Part shown: positions 44,669-53,136 of the stretch, in pieces
How the letters are laid out: every line of letters starts with the position of its first letter
Numbering within the stretch: the first letter of the stretch is position 1
NCBI RefSeq assembly: GCF_021044565.1
Contig: NZ_CP087997.1
Location: 2,852,001 to 2,916,000 of the forward strand
Source of the DNA: Subtercola endophyticus
Lineage (GTDB): Bacteria > Actinomycetota > Actinomycetes > Actinomycetales > Microbacteriaceae
DNA length: 64,000 bases
Direction: 5' to 3'
Notes under the pieces: generated by a model
Databases searched by the model: none
What the model saw: only the letters and a program-made list of their open reading frames with translations
What the model was told of the DNA's origin: nothing
Program-made: the position numbers and the translations under genes

Positions 44669-45136
44669 ATGTCCACTAGTTATCAGGATGCGTTCGACGT
44701 GCGTCAGCGTCGACAGGCCGAACTGGCGCTCGGGGTCGAGATCAACGCCTTGCTCAGCGCAGCGCGCGCCTTGACCGAGCGAACTGCCGCCGCATTCCAT
44801 CCAGGTCTTCGGCCAGCCGCCTTTCACCTCGCCCGATGGCTCTACGCCTACGGCCCCGCCAGTCCGAGCACCCTAGCCGAGGCCGTCGGGATGGATCGAA
44901 GTTCCACGAGCAGCCTGGTCGGGCGCATGAAAACTCTCGGGCTCGTCGAGAGCAGCTCCGATCCGGTCGACCGTCGCGCCGTCACGATCTCGCTGACCAC
45001 TGCCGGCGTCGCCCGCGTCGTCGAAGCAACAGATCTTCGAGGAACGGCCTTCTTCGCGCGAACCAAAGACTGGTCGGTCGACGAATTGCAGGTATTCACG
45101 CATCTGCTTCACACCTTCAACACCACACCCGAGTAA
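44669..45136 (+). CDS. MarR-family transcriptional regulator
   Basis: This 155-residue winged-helix dimer starts at ATG 44669 (MSTSYQDAFDVRQRRQAELA). The helix-turn-helix is PSTLAEAVGMDRSSTSSLVGRMKTLGLVESSSDPVDRRAVTISLT (about residues 66-112), with the wing in DPVDRRAVTISLT as the family requires. It has long first and last helices for dimerisation. It is probably the local regulator of the divergent SDR gene, responding to a small ligand, perhaps the SDR substrate. A perfect 28-bp palindrome lies 130 bases after its stop. Confidence 0.88.
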   Translation: MSTSYQDAFDVRQRRQAELALGVEINALLSAARALTERTAAAFHPGLRPAAFHLARWLYAYGPASPSTLAEAVGMDRSSTSSLVGRMKTLGLVESSSDPVDRRAVTISLTTAGVARVVEATDLRGTAFFARTKDWSVDELQVFTHLLHTFNTTPE

Positions 45137-45264
45137 GTCCAGCGTTCACTCGCCCGCCAGACCTTCTTCGCCGTCGCACCTGCGATTGTGATGCAGACGC
45201 GCAGAGGTGCCCGCCACCACCTGTCTCGTGCTGCGCTTCTGCGCTCGTGAGCCCGATATGGCAC

Positions 45265-45292
45265 GATTGAGGCCGTTATAACGGCCTCAATC
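45265..45292. repeat. Perfect 28-bp palindrome
   Basis: GATTGAGGCCGTTA is followed directly by its exact complement with no loop, then by a further GGCCTCAA copy 14 bases later. No T-run follows. It lies downstream of the MarR gene in an otherwise empty 276-base gap. It could be a protein-binding site or a transcript-end hairpin. Confidence 0.75.
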
Positions 45293-45377
45293 GGCTCTAA
45301 TGGCCTCAAGACGGGCGCAGGGGGCTCCCGCAGGGGGCAGGGGCGGGCGGGCGGGGACGGGGCGGGGCGACGCGAAA

Positions 45378-45411
45378 GAAGCCCCCGAGACGGCGAGATC
45401 TCGAGGGCTTC
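45378..45411 (-). terminator. Terminator of tRNA-Met
   Basis: On the minus strand GAAGCCCTCGAGA pairs with TCTCGGGGGCTTC around an 8-base loop, followed by a short T-run (TTTC). It begins two bases after the tRNA-Met 3' end. Confidence 0.75.
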
Positions 45412-45412
45412 G

Positions 45413-45486
45413 TAGCGGGAGCGGGACTTGAACCCGCGACCCCACGATTATGAGCCGTGTGCTCTAACCAACTGAGCTACCCCGCC
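45413..45486 (-). tRNA. tRNA-Met (CAT anticodon, elongator type)
   Basis: This 74-base cloverleaf on the minus strand begins GGCGGGGTAGCTCAGTTGG. The anticodon loop is CTCATAA with anticodon CAT, the T-arm is GCGGGTTCAAGTCCCGC, and the discriminator is A. The D-arm and paired first base differ from initiator tRNA, so it is read as elongator Met. A lysidine-modified Ile2 tRNA cannot be excluded by eye. CCA is not encoded. Confidence 0.93.
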
Positions 45487-45595
45487 ATGCCTCCATACTC
45501 TCACGAGCAGAAGGGACGTGCGCCGCGCCGAGGCCGAAGGCCTCCTCAAAGCCTGAACGGCTTTGCTCGGCCGAAGGCCGATGGAGCTAACGCAG

Positions 45596-45667
<72 letters not shown>

Positions 45668-45766
45668 GCACACGCACGCCGACAAGCGGCCGCGTTTTGG
45701 CACCGTAAGAGAATAGCATCCCGACGGGGCCCGAAAAGACCGGCGGGGGCGCATTAGGGTTTTAGC

Positions 45767-47557
45767 ATGACTACCGAGTACACGCCCGAGCCCTCAGCCG
45801 AGCAAGGCCAGCTGGCTGAAACCCTCACGTTCGCCGGAATCGACGCCGAAACCCGGGTGGCGACAGAGACCGCGGGCACCGAATGGTGGCGCTCGGCCGT
45901 CATCTACCAGATCTACCCGCGTTCGTTCGCCGACTCCGACGGCGACGGCCTCGGCGACCTTGCGGGCATCACCAGCCGACTGGATGCCCTGCAGCAGCTC
46001 GGCGTCGACGCGATCTGGCTCAGCCCGTTCTTCACGTCGCCCCAGCACGACGCGGGATACGACGTGGCCGACTACTGCGACGTCGATCCCCGGTTCGGCA
46101 CGTTGGCCGACTTCGACTTCTTGCTGGCCAAGAGTCACGCCCTGGGCATCCGGGTCATCGTCGACCTCGTGCCGAACCACACCTCGTGGGATCACGTGTG
46201 GTTCAAACAGGCCAAAGCAGCGAAACCAGGCAGCATCGAACGCAACCGGTACATCTTTCGCGACGGCACGGGCCCGAACGGCGACACTCCCCCGAACAAC
46301 TGGGAATCCGTTTTCGGCGGCCCGGCGTGGACCCGCCTCACCAACGACGACGGCACCCCGGGTCAGTGGTACCTGCACCTGTTCGACTCGAGCCAGCCCG
46401 ACCTCAACTGGCAGAACGAGTGGGTGCGCGAGCAGTTCCGCGACATTCTGCGGTTCTGGCTCGACCGCGGCGCCGACGGGTTCCGCGTCGACGTTGCCCA
46501 CGGGCTCGTCAAAGAAGAGGGCTTGCCCGACTACACCCCGCCGGCAGACTCCGGCAGCATGGGCGGCGGCGTGAGCATCGCCGACGCCATCTCCGAGACA
46601 GCGGATGCCCCGACCCCGCCCTATTGGGCCCAAGACGGCGTGCACGAGATCTACCGCGACTGGAACAATGTGCTGAGCGAGTACGAGGGCGACCGCGTGC
46701 TCTGCGCCGAGGCGTGGGTGGAACCGCTGCACAAGCTCGCCCGCTGGGTACGCGACGACGAGATGCACCAGGCCTTCAACTTCACCTACCTCGAAGCCAA
46801 GTGGTCGGCTCCCGAGCTTCGCCTGGTGATCGACGGCTCCATCGCCGCCTTCTCAAGCGTCGGCGCCCCGAGCACCTGGGTGCTCTCGAACCACGACGTC
46901 GTGCGGCACGCCACGCGCCTCTCGCTTGGCCCCGGGCATCTGCAGGGCGACGGCATCGGCCCGAAGTCGACCGGCCTGCCGGATCCGGTGGATGGCCTCC
47001 GCCGAGCCCGCGCGGCCACTGCCGTGATGCTCGCCCTGCCCGGCAGCGCGTACATCTACCAGGGTGAAGAGCTCGGCCTGCCCGAGTCGATCGACCTGCC
47101 CGACGAGGCCCGCCAAGACCCCACCTGGTTCCGCACGAAGGGCGAGCGCTACGGGCGCGACGGATGCCGCGTGCCCATCCCCTGGGAGGCCGGAGCTCCC
47201 AGCTACGGCTTCGGCCCCAGCGCCGCGACGTGGCTGCCGCAGCCGGCCGACTGGGATCCCTACGCGCGCGACCAGCAAGACGGCGTCTCCGGCTCGACCC
47301 TCGAGCTGTACAAGCTGGCGCTGGCGCTGCGTGCGGAGTCCAACCTCGGCTTCGGCACGCTGACCTGGCTCGACCACCTCGGCTTCGGCCCGGAGGTGAT
47401 CGCGTTCACCAACGGCGACATCACCGTCATCGCGAACACCGGCCCCATGCCCGTCGAGATTCCCGTCGAGGAATTCGGCGAGCTGCTGCTGGCCAGCGGC
47501 CCCGTCGACGAGGCCGTCGTGCCCACCGACACCACCGTCTGGCTGCGCGCCCGCTAG
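45767..47557 (+). CDS. GH13 alpha-glucosidase / oligo-1,6-glucosidase-type enzyme
   Basis: This 596-residue cytoplasmic glycoside hydrolase starts at ATG 45767. The alpha-amylase regions are in order: [21 protein letters not shown] (about residue 45), DLVPNHTS (region I, about 128), [10 protein letters not shown] with the nucleophile Asp (about 241), CAEAWVE with the acid/base Glu (about 309) and [10 protein letters not shown] with the third Asp (about 369). The C-terminal beta domain is truncated but recognisable. Such enzymes release glucose from malto- or isomalto-oligosaccharides, sucrose or trehalose analogues. It is a single gene with no transporter next to it; a LacI regulator lies 4.5 kb away. 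Confidence 0.92.
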   Translation: MTTEYTPEPSAEQGQLAETLTFAGIDAETRVATETAGTEWWRSAVIYQIYPRSFADSDGDGLGDLAGITSRLDALQQLGVDAIWLSPFFTSPQHDAGYDVADYCDVDPRFGTLADFDFLLAKSHALGIRVIVDLVPNHTSWDHVWFKQAKAAKPGSIERNRYIFRDGTGPNGDTPPNNWESVFGGPAWTRLTNDDGTPGQWYLHLFDSSQPDLNWQNEWVREQFRDILRFWLDRGADGFRVDVAHGLVKEEGLPDYTPPADSGSMGGGVSIADAISETADAPTPPYWAQDGVHEIYRDWNNVLSEYEGDRVLCAEAWVEPLHKLARWVRDDEMHQAFNFTYLEAKWSAPELRLVIDGSIAAFSSVGAPSTWVLSNHDVVRHATRLSLGPGHLQGDGIGPKSTGLPDPVDGLRRARAATAVMLALPGSAYIYQGEELGLPESIDLPDEARQDPTWFRTKGERYGRDGCRVPIPWEAGAPSYGFGPSAATWLPQPADWDPYARDQQDGVSGSTLELYKLALALRAESNLGFGTLTWLDHLGFGPEVIAFTNGDITVIANTGPMPVEIPVEEFGELLLASGPVDEAVVPTDTTVWLRAR

Positions 47558-47726
47558 CGTCGGCCGTTCCCCGCCTGACGCCGGCGACGGCTTACGCCTC
47601 GGGCGCGGTGTTTTGGCGCATCCGCGGTAGTTCGAACCACCACGCGAGCGCCGAACCACCGCGCGAAAGCCGAACGACAGCGGTGAGCTGGCACGCGGAG
47701 AGGCGGGACGGGGGCGCCGCGCGGGG

Positions 47727-48605
47727 CTAGTCCGTTTCGAGGCCGGCGGAAGTGAAGAGGTCGAAGAGCAGGGGCTCGAGAATCGCGAGCAGGCGCGGGT
47801 TCGCCGCCAGCGTGACGGGGCGGTCGGCGCGCAGGTCGCCGAAACCCTTCACGAGGGCTCCGGCCTCGCGGGCGATGAGGGCGCCGGCGGCGTGATCCCA
47901 GGGGCTGAGGCCCCGCTCGTAGTAGGCGTCGAGCCGCCCGGCCGCCACGTTGCAGAGGTCGAGGGCGGCTGCGCCGATACGGCGGATGTCGCGCACCTGG
48001 CCGATCAATCCTGCGAGTACGAGACCCTGCTTCACGCGAATGTCAGACGAATAAGAGAACCCGGTGCCGACGAGGGCCTGCGAAAGGTCGAGCAACGGAT
48101 TCACGTGCAGCTGTTGCTGGCCGAGAAAGGCTCCACGAGCATCCGTCGCCGTGAACACCTCGCCCAGAACCGGATTCACGACGCAGCCGGCGAGCGCGCG
48201 CCAGGTCTGCGGGTTCGCGTCGCCCTCGACCACGGCGATGCTGATGTTGTAGGCGGGGATTCCGTAGAGGTAGTTCACGGTTCCGTCGATGGGGTCGACC
48301 ACCCAGGTGAGGCCCGAGGTGCCGGCCGAAGCGGAATCGGTGGACTCTTCGCCGAAAAATCCGTCGTTGGGGCGCGCATCGGCCAGCGAGCTGCGGATGA
48401 ACAGCTCGACCTCGCGGTCGGCGAACGTCACCACGTCTTCGGGTGACGACTTGCTCGCTGCGACTTCGACGCCCGCCGCGCGTCGCCGGGCGGCCAGCTC
48501 GGCGGCCTCGACGGCGATACGCCGGGCGAGCTCGAGCAGCTCGCGGTTCGGGTCGGGCGTACTCGGGTCGGGCGCGCTCGGGCGGGCGGATCGCTCGTCG
48601 GTCAC
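47727..48605 (-). CDS. Inositol monophosphatase family protein
   Basis: This 292-residue Mg2+-dependent phosphatase of the IMPase/SuhB/CysQ family starts at GTG 48605. Metal-binding motifs are visible in order: GFFGEESTD (about residue 98), WVVDPIDGTVNYLYG (about 120) and the C-terminal LSPWDHAAGALIAREAGA (about 233), all complete. It could dephosphorylate inositol phosphate or histidinol phosphate, or act on phosphoadenosine phosphate; the sequence does not decide. It ends without a visible terminator and is separated by five bases from the small gene upstream, so the two probably form an operon. Confidence 0.9.
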   Translation of the reverse strand: MTDERSARPSAPDPSTPDPNRELLELARRIAVEAAELAARRRAAGVEVAASKSSPEDVVTFADREVELFIRSSLADARPNDGFFGEESTDSASAGTSGLTWVVDPIDGTVNYLYGIPAYNISIAVVEGDANPQTWRALAGCVVNPVLGEVFTATDARGAFLGQQQLHVNPLLDLSQALVGTGFSYSSDIRVKQGLVLAGLIGQVRDIRRIGAAALDLCNVAAGRLDAYYERGLSPWDHAAGALIAREAGALVKGFGDLRADRPVTLAANPRLLAILEPLLFDLFTSAGLETD

Positions 48606-48610
48606 CGCCC

Positions 48611-48931
48611 TCAGACCTCGTTCGTGAGGCTGATGACGGCGTCGCGCCAGGTCAGCGGCGCCCCCTCGGCATCGTGTTTGTGCGCGTGGCCGGTGAGGTG
48701 CACGGTATAGGCGCCCTCCGGAAACTCGGCCGCGGCAAAGCTGCCGGCGGCGAGCCGATGGATGCGCCCCAGCTCGTGCCAGTCGACCAAACGATAGCTG
48801 CGGACGCCCCAGCGGTCGGCGTGCTCGTTCTCGAGCAGGTACTGGTATTTGCCGTACGTGAAGTAGACCTGTTCGTGGTGGCCTCGGGGCAGGTCATCGA
48901 TCTCGTCGAGATTCGGTGGCAGGTCGCTCAT
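48611..48931 (-). CDS. Small conserved-looking hypothetical protein
   Basis: This 106-residue soluble protein starts at ATG 48931 (MSDLPPNLDEIDDLPRGHHE). It is rich in His, Tyr and Trp, with YFTYGKYQYLLENEHADRWGV in the middle and a probable beta-rich second half (AYTVHLTGHAHKHDAEG). It has codon use of a real gene and lies five bases upstream of the phosphatase gene. I do not recognise the family. The histidine-rich C-terminal part could bind a metal, but that is speculation. Confidence 0.65.
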   Translation of the reverse strand: MSDLPPNLDEIDDLPRGHHEQVYFTYGKYQYLLENEHADRWGVRSYRLVDWHELGRIHRLAAGSFAAAEFPEGAYTVHLTGHAHKHDAEGAPLTWRDAVISLTNEV

Positions 48932-48970
48932 GTCTGCACTCTACCGGCTCGCCTTCCCGGCGCCGCTCGT

Positions 48971-49036
48971 GAGAGCGACGTTTTCGGACGAGAGATACCG
49001 GCGCAACGCCCACTCTCGTCCGAAACCACCGCTCTC
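48971..49036. repeat. Dispersed imperfect palindromic element, copy B
   Basis: A perfect 13-bp inverted pair TTTCGGACGAGAG (48982-48994) / CTCTCGTCCGAAA (49013-49025) lies inside outer arms GAGAGCG / CGCTCTC. It shares the AGCGACG-TTTCGGACGAGA block with copy A at 15882-15952. It lies in a 185-base gap with no gene. Confidence 0.65.
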
Positions 49037-49116
49037 GCCGGCGCGAGCGCAGGGCGTCGCGGGCGAGCGGGGGCGGGCAGCGGGGCGGCGGTCAGCGGGG
49101 CAGCGGGCGCAGTGGG

Positions 49117-49227
49117 TCAGCGGGTGGCGAGGTAGGCGATGAGCACGGCCACGTAGGTGGCCGACGCCGAGAGCAGCAAGACGCGCTCTCGACGGCGGTG
49201 CTCGCGGGTGTGCGGGTTGTCGCTCAT
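49117..49227 (-). CDS. Possible 36-residue single-pass membrane protein
   Basis: A short frame starting at ATG 49227 reads MSDNPHTREHRRRERVLLLS followed by a hydrophobic helix (ASATYVAVLIAYLATR) ending at the stop. A basic N-terminus and one transmembrane segment are typical of small actinobacterial membrane peptides. There is no strong ribosome site. It ends 13 bases upstream, in coordinate terms, of the next minus-strand gene's stop. It may be real but is too short to be sure. Confidence 0.4.
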   Translation of the reverse strand: MSDNPHTREHRRRERVLLLSASATYVAVLIAYLATR

Positions 49228-49240
49228 CGCGATGGCGCGC

Positions 49241-49642
49241 CTAAGCGGCCCGACTGCGGGCACGGTCCTGCGCGAAACCGGGAAGCGCCTCGGGGCGGAA
49301 ATCGATGAGGTCACGCAGTGCACCCGCAGGGTTCACGGTTTCGGCCGCCGCTTCTAAGAAGGCATCGGCCAATTCGGCGTCGATCGTGTCGCTGATCGAC
49401 GGGGCATCCACCAGCGCACCCGTGCGCGCATCGACGTGAACGATCACGATGACGCGCGCGCCGTCGTCGGAGCGCGACGAGTAGGCGAGCCGAAGCAAGT
49501 CGCCGTTGTGCGACCCTACGGCGCTGACCGAAATGGCGTCGACGGGGTGACTCGGGGCCAGAGGCGCGTGCACGATTCTGTCGGGCAGGTAGCACTCGAA
49601 TCCGTTGGCTTCACGGTCGTAGGTCAAAGAGAGTTGGGGCAC
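49241..49642 (-). CDS. Hypothetical protein
   Basis: This 133-residue soluble protein is placed at GTG 49642 because AAAGG lies about seven bases upstream; the frame stays open further but without support. It begins VPQLSLTYDREANGFECYLPD, then has two probable beta regions (DAISVSAVGSHNGDLLRLAYS; ARVIVIVHVDARTGALVDAP) and a C-terminal helix (ELADAFLEAAAETVNPAG). I do not recognise the family and no catalytic motif stands out. Codon use is that of a real gene. Confidence 0.6.
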   Translation of the reverse strand: MPQLSLTYDREANGFECYLPDRIVHAPLAPSHPVDAISVSAVGSHNGDLLRLAYSSRSDDGARVIVIVHVDARTGALVDAPSISDTIDAELADAFLEAAAETVNPAGALRDLIDFRPEALPGFAQDRARSRAA

Positions 49643-49856
49643 GTCGAACCTTTCCAAATCGTCATTTGCGACTGCGACGCAGAAGTACTTGTGGTGTACG
49701 TAGGTTATTGGGCGGAGCCGCCGGCGTGCATCCCCCCGTTGCAGGGGGACTTCGGCGTCAGCGCGGGCTGAACGGCGGCTGCGAATGACCTCGGATCTCA
49801 GCCAATACCCACGAACGAGGGGCGAGGCTCGAAGCATCGAAGAAAGAAGGGCCGCG

Positions 49857-50021
49857 ATGTTCGGGCTGATGTGGATTCTGCTGGCGAGTGCGCTCGTCTG
49901 GGTGCTGGCGTCTGTCGTCACGTCGCTCGTAGTCGGCCGCGTGGTCGCGGTTGCCGACGACCGAGACCATCACGACCATCACGGCTTCGAAGGACAAGCC
50001 TCGCACCTCGTGCACCGCTGA
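49857..50021 (+). CDS. Small membrane protein with His-rich tail
   Basis: This 54-residue protein starts at ATG 49857, with AAGAAGG six bases upstream; a longer in-frame start at 49785 is possible. It has one transmembrane helix (MFGLMWILLASALVWVLASVVTSLVV) and a cytoplasmic or exposed tail with several His and Asp residues (DDRDHHDHHGFEG), suggestive of metal binding. It stands alone between oppositely oriented genes. The function is unknown. Confidence 0.5.
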   Translation: MFGLMWILLASALVWVLASVVTSLVVGRVVAVADDRDHHDHHGFEGQASHLVHR

Positions 50022-50072
50022 CCGCGCGGCCTCGTGTCGTCGTCGTGGGTTCCGTCGGGCATCCGGAGCCCC

Positions 50073-50948
50073 TCACACGTGCGCGTTCAACCACTCGATC
50101 ACGTGCGCGGTGATCTCGTCGCGGTTGATCTCGTTGAAGATCTCGTGCCGCGCTCCCGGATACACCTTCAGCTGCACATCCGACACGCCAGCAGCGGTGT
50201 ACCGCTGTGCGAGCGCACCCACCAGCGCACCTTCACCCGACAGCGGATCGTCTTGGCCCGAGATCACCAGAATCGGCAGCTCGGAACGCACGCCGGCGAG
50301 CGCCTCGGGGTCGGCCAGCCGCACCGCTGCCGTGAACAACTGCGGCACCGTGTCATCGGCGAGATCGAACCCGCTGAGGGGGTCGGCGACGTAGAGGTCG
50401 ACCTCAGCCTCATCTCTCGTCAGCCACTCGTATCCGGTGCGATTCTCGAAGGCCGCGTTGAATGCGGTCAACTCGACGGGCCCAGTTCCGGCGGCGGCGA
50501 GCCCCTGCGCGAGCAGGTCGAGCGCGGTCGAACCCGACAGCACGACGCCCCGATACAGCTCCGAATGGTCGAGAATCACCTCTTGTGCTGCGAACGAGCC
50601 CATCGAATGCGCCACGAGAAAGAGCGGCAGTTCCGGATGCTCGGAGCGGATGTTCTCGCTGAACACGACAAGATCGTTCACCAGCGCCGGCCACCCCGCA
50701 GCCCCGAAACTGCCGAGGGCGACGTGTCCGTCGACCGAGCCGCCGTGACCGCGGTGATCGCTCGCGTAGACAATGTAGCCGGCGGCGCTCAGCGCCTGAG
50801 CCAGTCGGTCGTACCGCAGAGAATGCTCCGCGACCCCGTGGGCGATCTGCACGACTCCGCGAGCCGGCGAGACGGCGCTCTGCCAGGTGTGGGTGGTGAT
50901 CTCGAGCGAATCGGAGGGAGAGACAAACGACGCTGTTGTGTATTCCAT
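50073..50948 (-). CDS. Alpha/beta hydrolase, monoacylglycerol lipase-like
   Basis: This 291-residue serine hydrolase starts at ATG 50948 (MEYTTASFVSPSDSLEITTH). The catalytic parts are complete: oxyanion hole VQIAHGVAEHSLRYDRLAQAL near residue 40, a HGGSVDGH lid-proximal loop near 74, the nucleophile in VAHSMGSFAAQE (about residue 113), the acid in LVISGQDDPLSGEGAL (about 229) and the histidine in YPGARHEIFNE (about 258). The layout matches monoacylglycerol lipase/lysophospholipase enzymes. The GTG/ATG choice is firm because the upstream sequence lacks family similarity. Confidence 0.9.
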   Translation of the reverse strand: MEYTTASFVSPSDSLEITTHTWQSAVSPARGVVQIAHGVAEHSLRYDRLAQALSAAGYIVYASDHRGHGGSVDGHVALGSFGAAGWPALVNDLVVFSENIRSEHPELPLFLVAHSMGSFAAQEVILDHSELYRGVVLSGSTALDLLAQGLAAAGTGPVELTAFNAAFENRTGYEWLTRDEAEVDLYVADPLSGFDLADDTVPQLFTAAVRLADPEALAGVRSELPILVISGQDDPLSGEGALVGALAQRYTAAGVSDVQLKVYPGARHEIFNEINRDEITAHVIEWLNAHV

Positions 50949-51070
50949 AGGCCAATAGCAGCCCGAATCCGCACCCCTGTCAAGGCGCGACAGACGCCTC
51001 ATTCCAAGGCAGCCACCCACTTGTCAACAGCCTGATCAGGAGACCGGCGTCCGTGGTGCATGATTGGCGG

Positions 51071-51643
51071 GTGGCCGTTGCGTAAATAGACGAGTCGCAG
51101 CCCGGCGGGACCGGGAGCGGCCAACCGTACATACTCACCGCTACCATCCCCTTTTTCAGCGAGCTCGTTGCCGAATACCGAAAGCTGCTCCGGCAGGTGA
51201 AACCGCCCTCACAGCTGAAGCTGCATTGGTACGAGTCCGTCGAGGCGCAACGGCGTAAGTACATCACCCTCATTGCAGGCATGGAGATCATGCACTGGGT
51301 GATTGTCCGCGAAGACACTCAAAACGAAGGACCGGAACGTTCACGTCGCGCGTGCATCGAAATGATGATCTACGAGCTGCACCAGATCGAAGTTTTCGAG
51401 GCTGTGTTCGAGTCGCGGGGCGCGGCAAATGACAAACGAGACATCGACATGCTGGGCTATTTGCGTGCCACGAAGACGATCACAAAACCATTCCGCATCG
51501 ACCACGTGCGAGGCATGGACGAACCCCTTCTGTGGTTGCCCGACATTGTCTGCGGCGCGATCTCCGAAGACATGGCAGGAAACCACACGCACCTGGATCG
51601 CCTCAGGCAGCACACCGAGGTTCTGAGGAACACGAGCCGCTAA
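51071..51643 (+). pseudogene. DUF3800-family protein interrupted by a stop at codon 5
   Basis: Reading from GTG 51071 gives V-A-V-A-stop-I-D-E-S, where the DUF3800 family begins with a (Y)-I-D-E-S type motif. The TAA at 51083-51085 therefore looks like a Tyr codon turned into stop. The frame then stays open for 185 residues with family-like features: PYILTATIPF, LHWYESVEAQRRKYI, and the C-terminal SRGAANDKRDIDML and PLLWLPDIVCGAISED. If translation restarts at GTG 51197 a shortened 148-residue protein is possible. DUF3800 proteins have an RNase H-like fold and often occur in phages and defence islands. Here the gene lies next to tRNA-Tyr. A terminator hairpin follows. Confidence 0.65.
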
Positions 51644-51649
51644 ACGCAA

Positions 51650-51685
51650 AAACCCGGCCCCACAAACAGCAGGAAATCCGGGTTT
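51650..51685 (+). terminator. Terminator after the DUF3800 gene
   Basis: AAACCCGG pairs with CCGGGTTT around a 20-base loop and is followed by CACTTTC. It lies seven bases after the stop codon. Confidence 0.6.
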
Positions 51686-51922
51686 CACTTTCAGACACCA
51701 CCTCGATGGGCTGACACTGGCAATTGTGCCACACCCAAACGAGTGAAATCGACATTGACCGACGATTCGCGACAAACCATCACGATGGTGGCAACGTCGT
51801 CGCGCCATTACTGTAAGTCGCACTGTTCGCCGTCCCCACCGGGCCACTCCACCCGCCGCAAGCGGCGCGCGGAGCCTCGGGCCGGCGTGGGCCCAGAGGC
51901 GGCGGCGAACAGAACCAGCGCG

Positions 51923-52004
51923 TGGCAAGTGAGGGATTCGAACCCCCGAAGGCTGAGCCGTCTGATTTACAGTCAGATCCCTTTGGCCGCTAGGGTAACT
52001 TGCC
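51923..52004 (-). tRNA. tRNA-Tyr (GTA anticodon)
   Basis: This is an 82-base class II tRNA on the minus strand, with acceptor arms GGCAAGT / ACTTGCC, anticodon loop CTGTAAA with anticodon GTA, a long variable arm (CGGCTCAGCCTTCG region), a T-arm containing GGTTCGAATCC, and discriminator A. CCA is not encoded. Confidence 0.95.
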
Positions 52005-52095
52005 AAGGCGCACCCGACCACGTTGAACAACACAACCGAAGGCGCTTGACAACAATACTTGCAAGCCCCGCGCTCGCGAAATCGAAGAGGATGCC

Positions 52096-53112
52096 ATGCC
52101 AGGAATCGACGCCGTCGCCCGGCTGGCGGGCGTGTCGACGGCCACGGTCTCGCGCGCGCTGAGCGGCAACGGGCACGTGTCGCCGGCCACGCGCATCCGG
52201 GTGCAGGAGGCGGCACGGCAGCTCGGCTACGTCGTGTCGTCGCCCGCCTCGAGCCTCGCCAGCGGGCGCACGAAGAACATCGGCGTGGTGGTGCCGTTTC
52301 TCAATCGATGGTTCTACTCGTCGGTGCTCGAGGGCGCCGGCGCGGCGCTGCTGCGCAACGGCTACGACCTCACTCTGTACGGCCTGGCGGGCGGGGCGGA
52401 TGAACGACGCAGCGTCTTCGAACATTTTCTGCTGCGCAAGCGAGTGGATGCCGTACTCGCCCTCACGATAGAACTCACCTCCCGCGAGTTGCAGAGTCTG
52501 CTCGACCTGCAGAAGCCGATCGTCGGCATCGGCGGCCCGCTGACGGGTGTTCCGACGCTCAGTATCGACGATGTGGATGTTGCCCGGCGCGCCACCGACC
52601 ACCTGCTCGGGCTCGGCCATCGCCGCATCGGCATGATCGGCGGCGAGTCGGGGTTCGAGCTCGACTTCCACCTGCCGACGAACCGCAGATCCGGGTACGA
52701 GTATGCGCTGCGCCAGGCCGGGGTCGAACCTGACCCGGGGCTGTTTCGGCCCGCGGACTTCACGATCACGGGCGGGTATGCGGCCGCGCGGCTGCTGCTC
52801 GAGCATCCGGATGCCCGGCCGACGGCCGTCTTCGCAGCGTCGGACGAAATGGCGCTGGGCTGCATGCTCGCGGCCCGCGATCTAGGGCTGAGCGTGCCGC
52901 GCGAGCTCTCGGTGATCGGCATCGACGGGCACGAGTACGCCGAGTTCTTCGGGCTGACCACGATGGCGCAGTACCCCGGGCGGCAGGGCGAGCAGGCCGT
53001 GGAGATGCTGATGGATCAGCTGCACCCGGGGCGGCGAGAGGCGGTGCCGGCGAACGTTCCGCTGCCGGTGGAGCTGGTGGTGCGCGGCTCGACCGCGCCG
53101 CCACCGGCCTAG
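52096..53112 (+). CDS. LacI-family transcriptional regulator
   Basis: This 338-residue repressor starts MPGIDAVARLAGVSTATVSRALSG at ATG 52096. The helix-turn-helix occupies residues 2-24, and the hinge helix follows as SPASSLASGRTKNIGVVVP. The periplasmic-binding-like effector domain runs from residue 60, with FEHFLLRKRVDAVLALTIE, HRRIGMIGG and ELSVIGIDGHEYAEFFGLTTMAQYP as family blocks. LacI proteins of this type usually repress sugar uptake or glycosidase genes in response to a sugar. No sugar operon lies beside it; the GH13 enzyme at 45.8 kb is the nearest carbohydrate gene. Confidence 0.9.
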   Translation: MPGIDAVARLAGVSTATVSRALSGNGHVSPATRIRVQEAARQLGYVVSSPASSLASGRTKNIGVVVPFLNRWFYSSVLEGAGAALLRNGYDLTLYGLAGGADERRSVFEHFLLRKRVDAVLALTIELTSRELQSLLDLQKPIVGIGGPLTGVPTLSIDDVDVARRATDHLLGLGHRRIGMIGGESGFELDFHLPTNRRSGYEYALRQAGVEPDPGLFRPADFTITGGYAAARLLLEHPDARPTAVFAASDEMALGCMLAARDLGLSVPRELSVIGIDGHEYAEFFGLTTMAQYPGRQGEQAVEMLMDQLHPGRREAVPANVPLPVELVVRGSTAPPPA

Positions 53113-53136
53113 CCCGCGGCACCCGCCGCCGCCGGT

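Noticed and set aside
49785..49856. Longer 78-residue start for the small His-tailed membrane protein
   Set aside because: The added residues are highly charged and lack a ribosome site, whereas ATG 49857 has one; listed only as an alternative.
51071..52004. Integrated prophage at tRNA-Tyr
   Set aside because: Only one DUF3800-type gene is present; I saw no integrase, attachment-site duplication of the tRNA end or other phage genes.
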